The notes beneath the pieces were generated by a model. That model saw nothing but the letters and a program-made list of their open reading frames with translations. It ran no database searches and was not told the DNA's origin. Below are positions 8,909 through 16,749 of a DNA stretch of 64,000 nucleotides, in pieces. How positions within the stretch are numbered: the stretch's first letter is position 1; the number at the start of each line of letters is the position of its first letter. The DNA comes from Gammaproteobacteria bacterium (lineage in GTDB: Bacteria; Pseudomonadota; Gammaproteobacteria; Pseudomonadales; JAUIET01). The DNA is taken from the NCBI GenBank assembly GCA_030429735.1, contig JAUIET010000007.1:62001-126000 (forward strand). Direction: 5' to 3'. The position numbers and the translations under genes were made by a program.

Positions 8909-10225
8909 TTATTGCAGCAAATCGATTGCGGCGACTGTCATCGCTTCAACCGCCGCTTTTATTGACGATTCGTGATCAATCTGAAATAACGGAGAGTGAT
9001 GGTCTGCCCATTCACCGGATTTCAGCTTCTCAGCCGGCGTTCCACCTACTTCAATGTACACGCTGGGGATAGGCGGGTCTATGTTGACCAGGTCCGGAAA
9101 GTCCTCAGCCCCCATATCGGATTGATACCACTCCACAAACGCACTGGCAGGCATAGCGGCTTTCATTGCGGCTCTGACCCGCTGTGCAAGTTCTGCAGTG
9201 TTGGTTGTGGTTGGGGCGCCATCAGGTGCGATGCCAACAATCGGCAATAAATGCTCGGGCACACCCGCTGTTCTGGCGGTTTGAATGGCAACGCGTTTGA
9301 TGCTGTCCAATAACAATGCGCGCGTCTGTTCGGTATTGGCGCGAACGGTGATGTCTAATTGAGCGCTATCAGCAATAACGTTGGGCGCAGTGCCCGCTCT
9401 AAACGCGCCAACCGTAATCAGCGCTGGCTCAATCGGAGACACTTCCCGTGTGACGATCGACTGTAAGGCCACCACGATTTGCGAGCCAATCAGCACCGGG
9501 TCTTTGCCAAGATGCGGTGACGCGCCATGGGTTGCAACGCCGCGCACAATGATACGAATGGTGTCGGCACTTGAGTACATCAAACCATCACTGAACGCGA
9601 TCTTACCTGCCGGATACTTGGCGATCACGTGCATCGCCATCGAATAGTCCGGGCGTCCCACGCGCTCGTATAAATTGTCGCGCACCATTGCTTTGGCACC
9701 ACCGAGCGCTTCTTCCGCGGGCTGTCCCAGCAGCTGCAGTGTGCCGCGCCATTGATCTTTCATGGCTGCCATCTGCCGAGCGACACCGACTAACGATGTC
9801 ACGTGCATATCGTGACCGCAGGCATGCATGACTGGCATTTCAATGCCTTCCAGGTTGATCTGTTTTTTGGTTGAGGCATAGGGCAGTCCCGTTTTCTCAA
9901 GTACAGGTAATGCGTCCATGTCGGCCCGTATCATCAAGGTGGGGCCTTTACCGTTTTTTAGTGTCGCCACTAATCCGGTTTTGCCAATGTCTCGCGTCAA
10001 CGTATAGCCCAGGCTTTTAAGCTCTTTTGCCAGGCGATCGGAGGTTTCAAATTCCTGCATCGACAACTCGGGGTTGGCGTGGAAATGCTTATACAACTTG
10101 TCGAGGTAGTTGTAGTCGGCGGCAACGGCTTTATTAAGCGTTGACGATGCTGAGCTTTCAGCGGCCGCATACAGCGTGGTTAACAGGCTCGCGCAGGCAA
10201 ATACACAGACATATTTCCAACTCAT
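8909..10225 (-). CDS. Secreted M20 family amidohydrolase (hippurate hydrolase-like)
   Basis: Zinc-dependent amidohydrolase or carboxypeptidase acting on N-acyl amino acids or similar amides. The 438 aa protein has a signal peptide (about residues 1-22, ending LYAAAES), so it acts outside the cytoplasm. The metal-binding motifs are MPVMHACGHDMH and GQPAEEALGGAKAM, with MGAEDFPDL near the C-terminus. The dimerisation insert lies around SADTIRIIVRGVATHGASPH. An upstream TTG frame is rejected because GGAG lies 7-8 nt before the ATG at 10225. Confidence 0.92.
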   Translation of the reverse strand: MSWKYVCVFACASLLTTLYAAAESSASSTLNKAVAADYNYLDKLYKHFHANPELSMQEFETSDRLAKELKSLGYTLTRDIGKTGLVATLKNGKGPTLMIRADMDALPVLEKTGLPYASTKKQINLEGIEMPVMHACGHDMHVTSLVGVARQMAAMKDQWRGTLQLLGQPAEEALGGAKAMVRDNLYERVGRPDYSMAMHVIAKYPAGKIAFSDGLMYSSADTIRIIVRGVATHGASPHLGKDPVLIGSQIVVALQSIVTREVSPIEPALITVGAFRAGTAPNVIADSAQLDITVRANTEQTRALLLDSIKRVAIQTARTAGVPEHLLPIVGIAPDGAPTTTNTAELAQRVRAAMKAAMPASAFVEWYQSDMGAEDFPDLVNIDPPIPSVYIEVGGTPAEKLKSGEWADHHSPLFQIDHESSIKAAVEAMTVAAIDLLQ

Positions 10226-10282
10226 GGCAGGCTCCAAAGGGTTTGGCAATCAGCGGCTTTGCGCCATCTTAATACAGAAGCG

Positions 10283-10735
10283 CTATGCCACGGGTGTGGC
10301 AATCATTACGATTGCGTGTTCAGCCGCCGCCGCCATTGTCTCTTCATCCACTGTGCCATCCGCATATAGCTTTACGTCATGGTAGGCTGCATCTTGCGGA
10401 AATTGTTTGAAGTAGTACTCAAGCCACTCACGCACTTTTTCAGTGTCGCGTTCGATGACAGTCGTAGCGCATTCAATACTATCGCCTTGAACCAGCAAAC
10501 TTGCCTTGGCGCCGTCTCTCAAATTACGCCACCACGCCGTGTCATCAGAAGAAAAACTGACAATCGTATTGTCCTCGCGCAAGTAGCGCACAGGTGTTGA
10601 AAACTGCTTACCGCTCTTTCTACCCCAGAATGTCACCACCATCAAACTTTTACTGGCCAGAAAATGCAGCGGTGAACGCAACAATAAAGTCACGATAGGG
10701 TTAACGATCACGAACATAAACTCAGGTACTTTCAT
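10283..10735 (-). CDS. DUF385 (nitroreductase/deazaflavin-reductase fold) protein
   Basis: A 150 aa split beta-barrel protein of the DUF385 family (PF04075), many of whose actinobacterial relatives bind F420. The conserved strand VVTFWGRKSGKQFSTPVRYL and the following WWRNLRDGAKASL helix are visible. Whether this host makes F420 is unknown, so heme, FMN or no cofactor are equally possible. The start has GGAGAA about 9 nt upstream. The gene lies 57 nt upstream of the M20 gene on the same strand. Confidence 0.82.
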   Translation of the reverse strand: MKVPEFMFVIVNPIVTLLLRSPLHFLASKSLMVVTFWGRKSGKQFSTPVRYLREDNTIVSFSSDDTAWWRNLRDGAKASLLVQGDSIECATTVIERDTEKVREWLEYYFKQFPQDAAYHDVKLYADGTVDEETMAAAAEHAIVMIATPVA

Positions 10736-10845
10736 TTGAATGTTCTCCGATGGATTAGCTTGAACAGTGTGTTACCACCGCGTTTGCTACCTGTACCGCC
10801 AGGCTCTTCGTGTGGAAGTTTCAATGGCATTGCAAGAGTATATCC

Positions 10846-11280
10846 TTACCAGGCGAGCTCGGTCCCATCCCAGGACCAGAATCGACCGCTTAAATCGGGG
10901 TGGAGTCCGTCGATTACTGCCATCAGGTAACTAGGGAAGCTCTGGGCTGAACAATTTTTCAGGGGGTACATTTTTTTGAAAAGGTGCCGAAAGCGCTGTA
11001 TCTGTTGTGCCGGGGTGCAGTGCCGCAACAGTGCACTTGGGCAGGCTACGTCGCCACTCTATGCTGAGCGTTCTAGGAGCCATATTCAATGCGGCTTTTG
11101 ACATACGATAGCTATACCACCGCGCAATCGATTGTCTTCAATGGAACCAACGCACGCGGAGATGCTTGCGAACACCGATCGATCGCTGTCGCGCAACAAG
11201 GGCGCTGCGTACTTTGCGGCCAGCAACGTTGGATGTACATTGACCGCGATTAGATGGCCTATTGCCCCACAGTGCCGTGA
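10846..11280 (-). pseudogene. Broken short-chain dehydrogenase (SDR) gene
   Basis: Conceptual translation across frames gives the C-terminal two thirds of an SDR. One frame reads LLRDSDRSVFASISA and GSIEDNRL. After a frameshift near 11117-11121 a second frame gives WYSYRMSKAALNMA (the catalytic Tyr-x-x-x-Lys) and TVAALHPGTTDTALSAPF. A stop and frame change near 10932 leads to SYLMAVIDGLHPDLSGRF and a final TAA at 10846-10848. The N-terminal NAD-binding glycine motif is absent. Two frame disruptions plus 5' truncation make this a decayed gene. No other gene occupies 10736-11393. Confidence 0.85.
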
Positions 11281-11393
11281 TCTCTAAACCGGTGAACCGC
11301 CGTACTATATAGTCATACTTCTATATCCTGCCCTCTATGGGCGGGTTTGATGTATTCTTTACCACATACTGAGACCGGGTCAGAGGCCGCGCA

Positions 11394-11909
11394 ATGTTTA
11401 TTCGATCTTCACTTCTTATGTTACTTACAAGCCTTGCACTCGCGGTGTCAGCCCTCGAGGTGGGTGATGCAGCCCCTGACTTCGAACTGGCCGCCAGTGA
11501 CGGAAAAACCTATCAACTCGCGGACTTCAAAGGAAAGCAGGCGTTTGTTATTGCGTGGTTTCCAAAAGCGTACACCAGCGGTTGTACGATCGAATGTAAG
11601 TCGCTGGCCGAGAATGGCGAGTTAATCAGAGCGTTCGACGTAAGCTATTTTATGGCCAGTGTTGATCCTTTGGCGGATAACATTGGCTTTGCCAAGCAAC
11701 AGAACGCTGATTTCCCTTTACTCAGTGACCCCGACAAGCAAGTGGCTGAGGCATATGGTGTGTTAGCAGCAGGTGGTTATGCCAAACGTCATACCATTTA
11801 CGTAAACAAGCAGGGCATAGTTGCAAAGATAGATCGCGCTGTTAAGCCAGCAAGCTCAGCGCAAGATATGGCTGCCAATCTAGCGGCCTTGGGCGTGGCG
11901 GCCCGCTAA
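11394..11909 (+). CDS. Secreted peroxiredoxin, BCP-like
   Basis: Reduces peroxides with a cysteine thiol. The 171 aa protein has an N-terminal signal peptide (about residues 1-20, ending AVSA), so it probably works in the periplasm. The active-site motif FPKAYTSGCTIEC holds the peroxidatic Cys64 and a likely resolving Cys68 four residues later, the arrangement of alpha-type BCP proteins. Conserved DFPLLSDPDKQVAEAYGV follows. The gene stands alone between the broken SDR and the crotonase gene. Confidence 0.92.
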   Translation: MFIRSSLLMLLTSLALAVSALEVGDAAPDFELAASDGKTYQLADFKGKQAFVIAWFPKAYTSGCTIECKSLAENGELIRAFDVSYFMASVDPLADNIGFAKQQNADFPLLSDPDKQVAEAYGVLAAGGYAKRHTIYVNKQGIVAKIDRAVKPASSAQDMAANLAALGVAAR

Positions 11910-12023
11910 ATCTAAACCGGCGAACATTACGGCGTGGATACGCTTTTGGATTAACGTGTTTGCAGCGAAATACTTTATGATGCTGGAGAATATACCCGCT
12001 CTTTTTTATTAAGGTTAGATTTT

Positions 12024-12806
12024 ATGAGTAATGATGAAGGTTCAATCAGTGTAGAGGTTCGCGAGCATCTAATGCTGATAGGCTTTAATCGCCCCGAGAA
12101 ATACAATGGGTTTACGCCCACCATGGCGGAGCAATTGGTCGCCGCGCTGACCAGGCTGGATGAAACCGACGAGCTGTGGGTAGGTGTTATGTTTGGCCAT
12201 GGAGATCATTTCACGGCCGGGCTGGATTTGCCAAAGTGGACTGGCGATATGGAGTTAGGCGTAGGCGGCGACGGTGAAACAATTGATATGTGCGGCTTGA
12301 GCCGCGCCTGTCGTAAACCGATTGTTACCGCAGCGCATGGCATTTCCTATACCTTGGGGATTGAACTGGCCTTAGGTGGGGATATTGTCGTGGCTGCAGA
12401 CAACTGTCGATTCTCGCAACTGGAACCCAAACGCGGAATCATGGCCACAGGAGGTGCCACTATACGCTTTGTGGAACGTGGCGGCTGGGGTAATGCGATG
12501 TACCATCTGTTAACGTCGGATGAGTTTGACGCCGAAGAAGCCAAGCGTATCGGTATTGTGCAAGAGATCGTACCTGTGGGCCAACAGCTGGAACGCGCGA
12601 TTGAGATAGCCGAATCAATAGCTGCTTGCGCGCCACTTGCCGTGCAAGCTACTAAAGCATCATCACGACGCTATCTGGATGACGGTTTTGAAGCGGCCGT
12701 TTCTGAGCTTGCAGCTACGCAACGTGACATGCTGGCCACTGAAGATGCTAAAGAAGGCGTGCAATCATTTATTGAACGTCGGCAGGCCAAATTTCAAGGG
12801 CGTTAA
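12024..12806 (+). CDS. Enoyl-CoA hydratase/isomerase (crotonase) family protein
   Basis: A 260 aa crotonase-fold enzyme. The CoA-binding/oxyanion region shows NRPEKYNGFTP and HFTAGLDLPKW, then AAHGISYTLGIELALGGDIV. The catalytic-glutamate region RFSQLEPKRGIMATGGAT carries Glu in one of the two usual positions. The exact reaction (hydratase, isomerase or thioesterase) is not decided by the sequence. It is followed 42 nt downstream by the dioxygenase gene on the same strand. A 14-base tandem duplication overlaps its stop codon. Confidence 0.9.
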   Translation: MSNDEGSISVEVREHLMLIGFNRPEKYNGFTPTMAEQLVAALTRLDETDELWVGVMFGHGDHFTAGLDLPKWTGDMELGVGGDGETIDMCGLSRACRKPIVTAAHGISYTLGIELALGGDIVVAADNCRFSQLEPKRGIMATGGATIRFVERGGWGNAMYHLLTSDEFDAEEAKRIGIVQEIVPVGQQLERAIEIAESIAACAPLAVQATKASSRRYLDDGFEAAVSELAATQRDMLATEDAKEGVQSFIERRQAKFQGR

Positions 12807-12828
12807 ATTCTAGTGCGTTAAATTCTAG
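12800..12828 (+). repeat. Short tandem duplication over the crotonase stop codon
   Basis: The unit gcgttaaattctag occurs twice in tandem, separated by one base, and a third partial copy (gcgtta) follows. The first copy contains the TAA stop of the crotonase gene. It probably reflects local slippage. Confidence 0.8.
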
Positions 12829-12848
12829 CGCGTTATTTAAAAAGTACT

Positions 12849-13976
12849 ATGCAACTAGACACTATTTCTGTTAGTCGTGGTGGCGTAAACGTCAGCTGGG
12901 ATAATGGCGTACAGCATTTTTTTAGCGCGTTTTGGCTGCGCGACCATTGTGATGATCCGGCAAGTCAGGACCCCAATACGCGTCAAAGACTGGTTGATAC
13001 GTTTGCAATTGCGCCCGATATCACCGTGAGTAATGCGGTATTGGATAATCAGTCTCGATGCATAGAACTGCATTGGAATGATGATACGCGCAATACGATT
13101 TCGGTGGCGCAACTTCAGCGCGCAGTGTTTAGCGAACGTGAAAGTAGCGCAAGCGAACACCACTATTGGAGTGCTGCCCGGGTTCTCGAGTCGTTGCCTG
13201 AAATCCCGTATAACGATGTGCTTGCCAGCGAGCAAGGTACCTTGCAGTGGTTAGAGCTTATAGAGCGTTATGGCTTTGCGTTACTCAGCGATACTGATGC
13301 TTCCGAGCAAGGCACAAAAGCCCTGGGAGAACGGATAAGCCCGGCTCAGCGCACCATATTTGGTGCCTACTGGCCTTTGTCAGCCGATTTGTCCGAGCAC
13401 GAGGATTCAGCATACACCACGCAGACCTTATTACCCCATACTGATGGCACCTATTATCACAATGCCGCCGGTCTGCAGATGTTTAACTGTCTGGAGTTTG
13501 ATGGCACAGGCGGGGAAAGCGTTCTGGTGGATGGCTTCGCGATCGCGAATGAAATGAAAGAACAATGCCCGGAACATTTTGACACCTTGTGTAGCGTGTC
13601 TGTTCCGGGTCAGTACCTGGAACCCGGTGTGCATTTATACGCTGAGCGCCCGGTGATCAGGCTCAACAGTCGTGGCGAGTTGCAGCAAGTATCGTTTAAT
13701 AACTATGATCGCGCGCCAATGCACAGGAATGAAGACGCCTTGGATGCATTCTATCAGGCGTATGCAGAATTTAATCGACGTTCCATTGACCAAGCCAACT
13801 GGCTCAAGATTCCACTGCGCACCGGTATGGCTTTGATATTTGATAATTGGCGCTGCATGCACGGGCGAATGGGCTACAGCGGCACTCGCACCTTTTACGG
13901 TTGCTACCATAACCGCGCTGATTATGAGAGCCGTTTAAGGACACTGCGACAAACATCTGGCCAACAGGCACTCTGA
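12849..13976 (+). CDS. Gamma-butyrobetaine/trimethyllysine dioxygenase-like Fe(II)/2-oxoglutarate enzyme
   Basis: A 375 aa TauD/TfdA-superfamily dioxygenase with the N-terminal zinc-binding-type DUF971-like domain of gamma-butyrobetaine hydroxylases (about residues 1-90, including FWLRDHCDDP). The iron facial triad is visible: His and Asp in LLPHTDGTYYHN and the distal His in IFDNWRCMHGRMGY, with RTFYGCYHN carrying the 2-oxoglutarate Arg. In the family this step hydroxylates gamma-butyrobetaine to carnitine. Related enzymes act on other quaternary amines, so the substrate here is an inference. The upstream crotonase may belong to the same transcript. Confidence 0.87.
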   Translation: MQLDTISVSRGGVNVSWDNGVQHFFSAFWLRDHCDDPASQDPNTRQRLVDTFAIAPDITVSNAVLDNQSRCIELHWNDDTRNTISVAQLQRAVFSERESSASEHHYWSAARVLESLPEIPYNDVLASEQGTLQWLELIERYGFALLSDTDASEQGTKALGERISPAQRTIFGAYWPLSADLSEHEDSAYTTQTLLPHTDGTYYHNAAGLQMFNCLEFDGTGGESVLVDGFAIANEMKEQCPEHFDTLCSVSVPGQYLEPGVHLYAERPVIRLNSRGELQQVSFNNYDRAPMHRNEDALDAFYQAYAEFNRRSIDQANWLKIPLRTGMALIFDNWRCMHGRMGYSGTRTFYGCYHNRADYESRLRTLRQTSGQQAL

Positions 13977-14006
13977 CCCCACCTTGTTTGGATTGCCAAT
14001 CCATAC

Positions 14007-14585
14007 TCAGAAAAGCCAATAGCGATTTGCGTGACGACAGTAGTCGGTGAACGCCTGGCCGTGGAGCGTTTTGAGATAGGGCTCTTCCATCGCAACTACA
14101 ATAACATGTGTGCTGAGTACGCATAAAGCAGCACAGGCCCACATTAACGGGTGTGGGAAGACTATCGACATTCCGATCCAGTAGGCGAAGATGCCAAAAT
14201 AAATGGGATTACGTGAGCGGGCATACAGGCCGTGGGTAATGAGAGCCGTTTTTTCCTTTGCATCAACGCCAATTCGCCACGCTTCGCCCATTTGCCACTG
14301 TGCAGCAAGTGTTATGGCAATACCACCCAAGCCTGTCAATAAGCCTATCGTTGCAAGCCAATCAGGATTAACAGGGCTTACGTTCAGTAAGCCAAAAACA
14401 TTGAGTAGAATCAGACCGAGGTGTATAGCAAATGACAGTACAAACAATGTTCCGGGCACAACCTCGGACAAGGGGGCAGACATTCCGGCGAAGCGAACGC
14501 CATGATCACCGGTGTGATAGAGTTGAATCGCTATACGGCCAGCAACCGCTAATAGAAGAAATGAAAGTGAAAGTGCCAGCGCCAT
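14007..14585 (-). CDS. Isoprenylcysteine carboxyl methyltransferase (ICMT) family membrane protein
   Basis: A 192 aa integral membrane protein with about five transmembrane helices. The C-terminal SAM-binding region of the ICMT/PEMT family is clear: ITHGLYARSRNPIYFGIFAYWIG, then VAMEEPYLKTLHGQAFTDYCR with the conserved Glu-Glu and Tyr. Bacterial members methylate unidentified lipids or small thiols. It converges with the dioxygenase gene at 13976. Confidence 0.87.
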   Translation of the reverse strand: MALALSLSFLLLAVAGRIAIQLYHTGDHGVRFAGMSAPLSEVVPGTLFVLSFAIHLGLILLNVFGLLNVSPVNPDWLATIGLLTGLGGIAITLAAQWQMGEAWRIGVDAKEKTALITHGLYARSRNPIYFGIFAYWIGMSIVFPHPLMWACAALCVLSTHVIVVAMEEPYLKTLHGQAFTDYCRHANRYWLF

Positions 14586-14624
14586 AAGTAAAAACCTGTT
14601 TCTCTAACGAAAAACAAATCCTAA

Positions 14625-14645
14625 ACCCTGGAGCGAGACCAGGGT
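14625..14645 (-). terminator. Possible terminator after the broken LLM gene
   Basis: A 7-bp perfect stem (accctgg/ccagggt) with a 7-nt loop, followed on the minus strand by a T-rich but interrupted tract. Moderate at best. Confidence 0.35.
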
Positions 14646-14672
14646 CAATACCCTGTTGACGAATTACCTGGA

Positions 14673-15055
14673 CTAGCCGCCGTAGCGCGCAGACAGCAGA
14701 GGCAGCAGTTCATCAATGAACAAGCTGGATTGTCGGAGCATTTCTTCATCGTTATCCGCCAAGGGAATGGCAACGAATTTCGATATCCCCGCCCGGTCAC
14801 TTCAAGTGTCTGCTTGATGCCGCTGACGGTCTCAGCAACCGCGTCGACCGGGCTTAAACCACCTAGCCAGCCGGTACCGTAACGTGCAGTGCGCATTTGT
14901 GCCGCCGCACTGTTGCCACCGATCCATACCGGAAAATGCGGCTGCTAATTGTCCACATTGCGAAATGGAAATCGGCCGGCGCCAAGGCCTGCGTTAATAC
15001 CCATTATCCAGTCTCTCCAGGTCTCTTGTATTCGCCGCCCTTCAGCAATTATACT
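14673..15055 (-). pseudogene. Broken luciferase-like (LLM) flavin-dependent monooxygenase
   Basis: Translation gives RRIQETWRDWIMGINAG and then, after an in-frame TAG at 14945-14947, QPHFPVWIGGNSAAAQ and RYGTGWLGGLSPVDAVAE. A frameshift near 14790 leads to ADNDEEMLRQSSLFIDELL and LLSARYGG ending at TAG 14673-14675. This is the C-terminal region of LLM-class oxidoreductases. The N-terminal half is missing. One stop and one frameshift in about 130 codons show a dead gene. It ends just upstream of the FMN riboswitch on the opposite strand. Confidence 0.85.
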
Positions 15056-15075
15056 GCTGGCGACCGTTAATGGTC

Positions 15076-15228
15076 ATTCTCAGGGCGGGGTGAAAGTCCC
15101 CACCGGCGGTAATCGCATAGCGTAGCCCGCGGGCGCTCCAGTAAGCACCGGCCAATGGCCAGCATACAGGAGGACGAGCAGACCCGGTTAGATTCCGGGG
15201 CCGACAGTTAGAGTCTGGTTATGAGAAT
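15076..15228 (+). ncRNA. FMN riboswitch (RFN element)
   Basis: The conserved FMN aptamer is recognisable by eye: tctcagggcggggtgaaagt, then ccccaccggcggtaat, agcccgcgggcgc, and later gcagacccggttagattc, ccggggccgacagt and agtctggttatgaga. The closing P1 helix pairs attctca (15076-15082) with tgagaat (15222-15228) perfectly. It lies 83 nt upstream of the lumazine synthase start. In this class FMN binding switches off riboflavin biosynthesis or transport. Confidence 0.96.
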
Positions 15229-15277
15229 AAGGGTATCTACCAGGTGCACTTCGCGCCGGTTCTTTGTCCTTGTTGCC

Positions 15278-15311
15278 CTGTTGTTCTATCAGAGTAACGA
15301 GGAAACAACAG
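15278..15311 (+). promoter_or_regulatory. Candidate riboswitch expression-platform hairpin around the ribH ribosome site
   Basis: ctgttgtt (15278-15285) pairs perfectly with aacaacag (15304-15311), the 8 bases directly before the ATG. The ribosome site gagga (15299-15303) lies at the end of the 18-nt loop. Folding would hinder initiation, which suggests translational control by the FMN aptamer. I see no strong intrinsic terminator between the aptamer and the gene. Confidence 0.5.
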
Positions 15312-15791
15312 ATGAATTCCATTTTTAATTCCCCTACCGGAGACAACACCGGGCGAAAGAAAATTGCGCTTATACAAGCGTGTTGGCACAAAGACATTGT
15401 TGATGAGTTTTGCCGGTCTTTTTTAACTGCGTTCAACGAGTTAGATGGCAGGCCGGTAGAGTGCTTCGAGTTGCCAGGCGCGTTCGAAATTCCGCTCAAG
15501 GCAAAAACGCTGGCAAGCTCCGGAGAGTATGCCGGTATCGTGGCAACCGGTCTGATTGTTGACGGTGGTATTTACAGGCATGACTTTGTATCGACCGCGG
15601 TGATCGATGGTTTGATGCGTACGCAGCTGGACACCGGAGTACCGATTTTTTCGGGTGTGTTAACGCCACACGATTTTCTCGGCGAGGGACAGCCAGAATT
15701 TTTTAAGCAGCACTTTGTGGTGAAAGGTAGTGAAGCTGCGCATGCCTGCGCGCAAACGCTGGCCTCTTACCAGGAAATACAGCTCGCATAG
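15312..15791 (+). CDS. ribH: 6,7-dimethyl-8-ribityllumazine synthase, RibH2-type
   Basis: Condenses 5-amino-6-ribitylaminouracil with dihydroxybutanone phosphate in riboflavin synthesis (159 aa, cytosolic). Family features are IALIQACWHKDIVDEFC, ELPGAFEIPLKAKTL, and the catalytic-His segment GLIVDGGIYRHDFVSTAVID followed by GVPIFSGVLTPHDF. The HDFVST and LTPHDF variants resemble the decameric RibH2 type of alphaproteobacteria rather than the housekeeping enzyme. An upstream frame starts at 15264, but the ATG at 15312 has GAGGAA 7 nt upstream and sits under the FMN riboswitch. It stands alone, so other rib genes must lie elsewhere. Confidence 0.94.
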   Translation: MNSIFNSPTGDNTGRKKIALIQACWHKDIVDEFCRSFLTAFNELDGRPVECFELPGAFEIPLKAKTLASSGEYAGIVATGLIVDGGIYRHDFVSTAVIDGLMRTQLDTGVPIFSGVLTPHDFLGEGQPEFFKQHFVVKGSEAAHACAQTLASYQEIQLA

Positions 15792-15841
15792 GTAGCAATT
15801 TCGAATATCATCAGGCGGCGTGCGGCAAGGACTTGCGGGGA

Positions 15842-16735
15842 TTAGTTTGCGCCACTTTCAACGTAGAGCATAACGTCGCGCTGCCGTCGTTTTGAAATCG
15901 AGGCCAGTTTTCTGATCATTGCGTCGGATAAACGTCTTCCAGCCGGAAGAATCAACACGCCCTCGTCATTTTTGAGGTCGCGGGTGAGAATCATTCCCGC
16001 GACCAGGCTGCCGGGAGCCAGGCGTTGCTCTTTCAGATCTTGCAGTTGCTCTCGATGAGTTGTCATGAACTCAATGAAGCGATCGGCCAAGTTGTAGTCA
16101 TATCGATCACCTCTGTGCCCCTCAATGAACTTAATATCTTCCAGGCTAGTGAGTTCACCATGAACTATTTTGCCGCGTGTGAGGCCATCAAAGTCTTTGC
16201 TTAAACACAATACCTGTGACTCCAGTGAGGTTTCATTCCAGTTGAGCCCAAGCGGGTAGCCGCCGCCGTCAAAATGCTCACAATGCTGTAGTACGATCTC
16301 AGAGGCGATTTCAAGCGGTGGCAAAGCTATTAATGATTCATGGGCAAGCAGCGGATGGAGCACGAATTGTTGTTTTTCATCATCTGAAAGTTCCATTAAG
16401 GGTTTAAGCAATAGTTCATCGGCAATGGCCAGTTTGCCCAAATCGCATAACATAGCGGCCAGATACAAATGCCTTTGCGTTTCAGCAGGTAAGCCAATAT
16501 GTGCGGCAAACGACCTGGTTTCTCTTCCAAGCCGACGCAATGACTCCGGGCTGCGGCCACTTCGTGCGCCAAACAAGTTGGAAAATACTTCAACTGTTGC
16601 AGCGTAAGATTCTTCCAATTCCCGTTTAGAGTGAAACAATTCTCGCGAGCGCGTTTCTAGCAGGTTTTCCGCCAATTTACGCGCTTTTCGTTCTCTGGCC
16701 AGCGCCTTTTGCAAAGCGTCAATCTGTGTATTCAT
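15842..16735 (-). CDS. Degenerate HD-GYP domain protein of the H-NOX operon (HnoD-like)
   Basis: A 297 aa protein. Residues 1-45 form a coiled coil nearly shared with the neighbouring kinase (RKLAENLLE, SRELFHS). An HD-GYP domain follows (about 48-240). The HD pair is replaced by Cys97-Asp98 (AAMLCDLGKLAIAD), and the later His-His pair reads His151-Cys152 (QHCEHFDGGGYP). The GYP motif is intact but several metal ligands are lost, so c-di-GMP hydrolysis is unlikely. In Shewanella, HnoD is an inactive HD-GYP that tunes the EAL enzyme. Unlike HnoD, this protein has no receiver domain. It starts 14 nt after the kinase gene. Confidence 0.85.
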   Translation of the reverse strand: MNTQIDALQKALARERKARKLAENLLETRSRELFHSKRELEESYAATVEVFSNLFGARSGRSPESLRRLGRETRSFAAHIGLPAETQRHLYLAAMLCDLGKLAIADELLLKPLMELSDDEKQQFVLHPLLAHESLIALPPLEIASEIVLQHCEHFDGGGYPLGLNWNETSLESQVLCLSKDFDGLTRGKIVHGELTSLEDIKFIEGHRGDRYDYNLADRFIEFMTTHREQLQDLKEQRLAPGSLVAGMILTRDLKNDEGVLILPAGRRLSDAMIRKLASISKRRQRDVMLYVESGAN

Positions 16736-16749
16736 CGTAAAACAAATAA

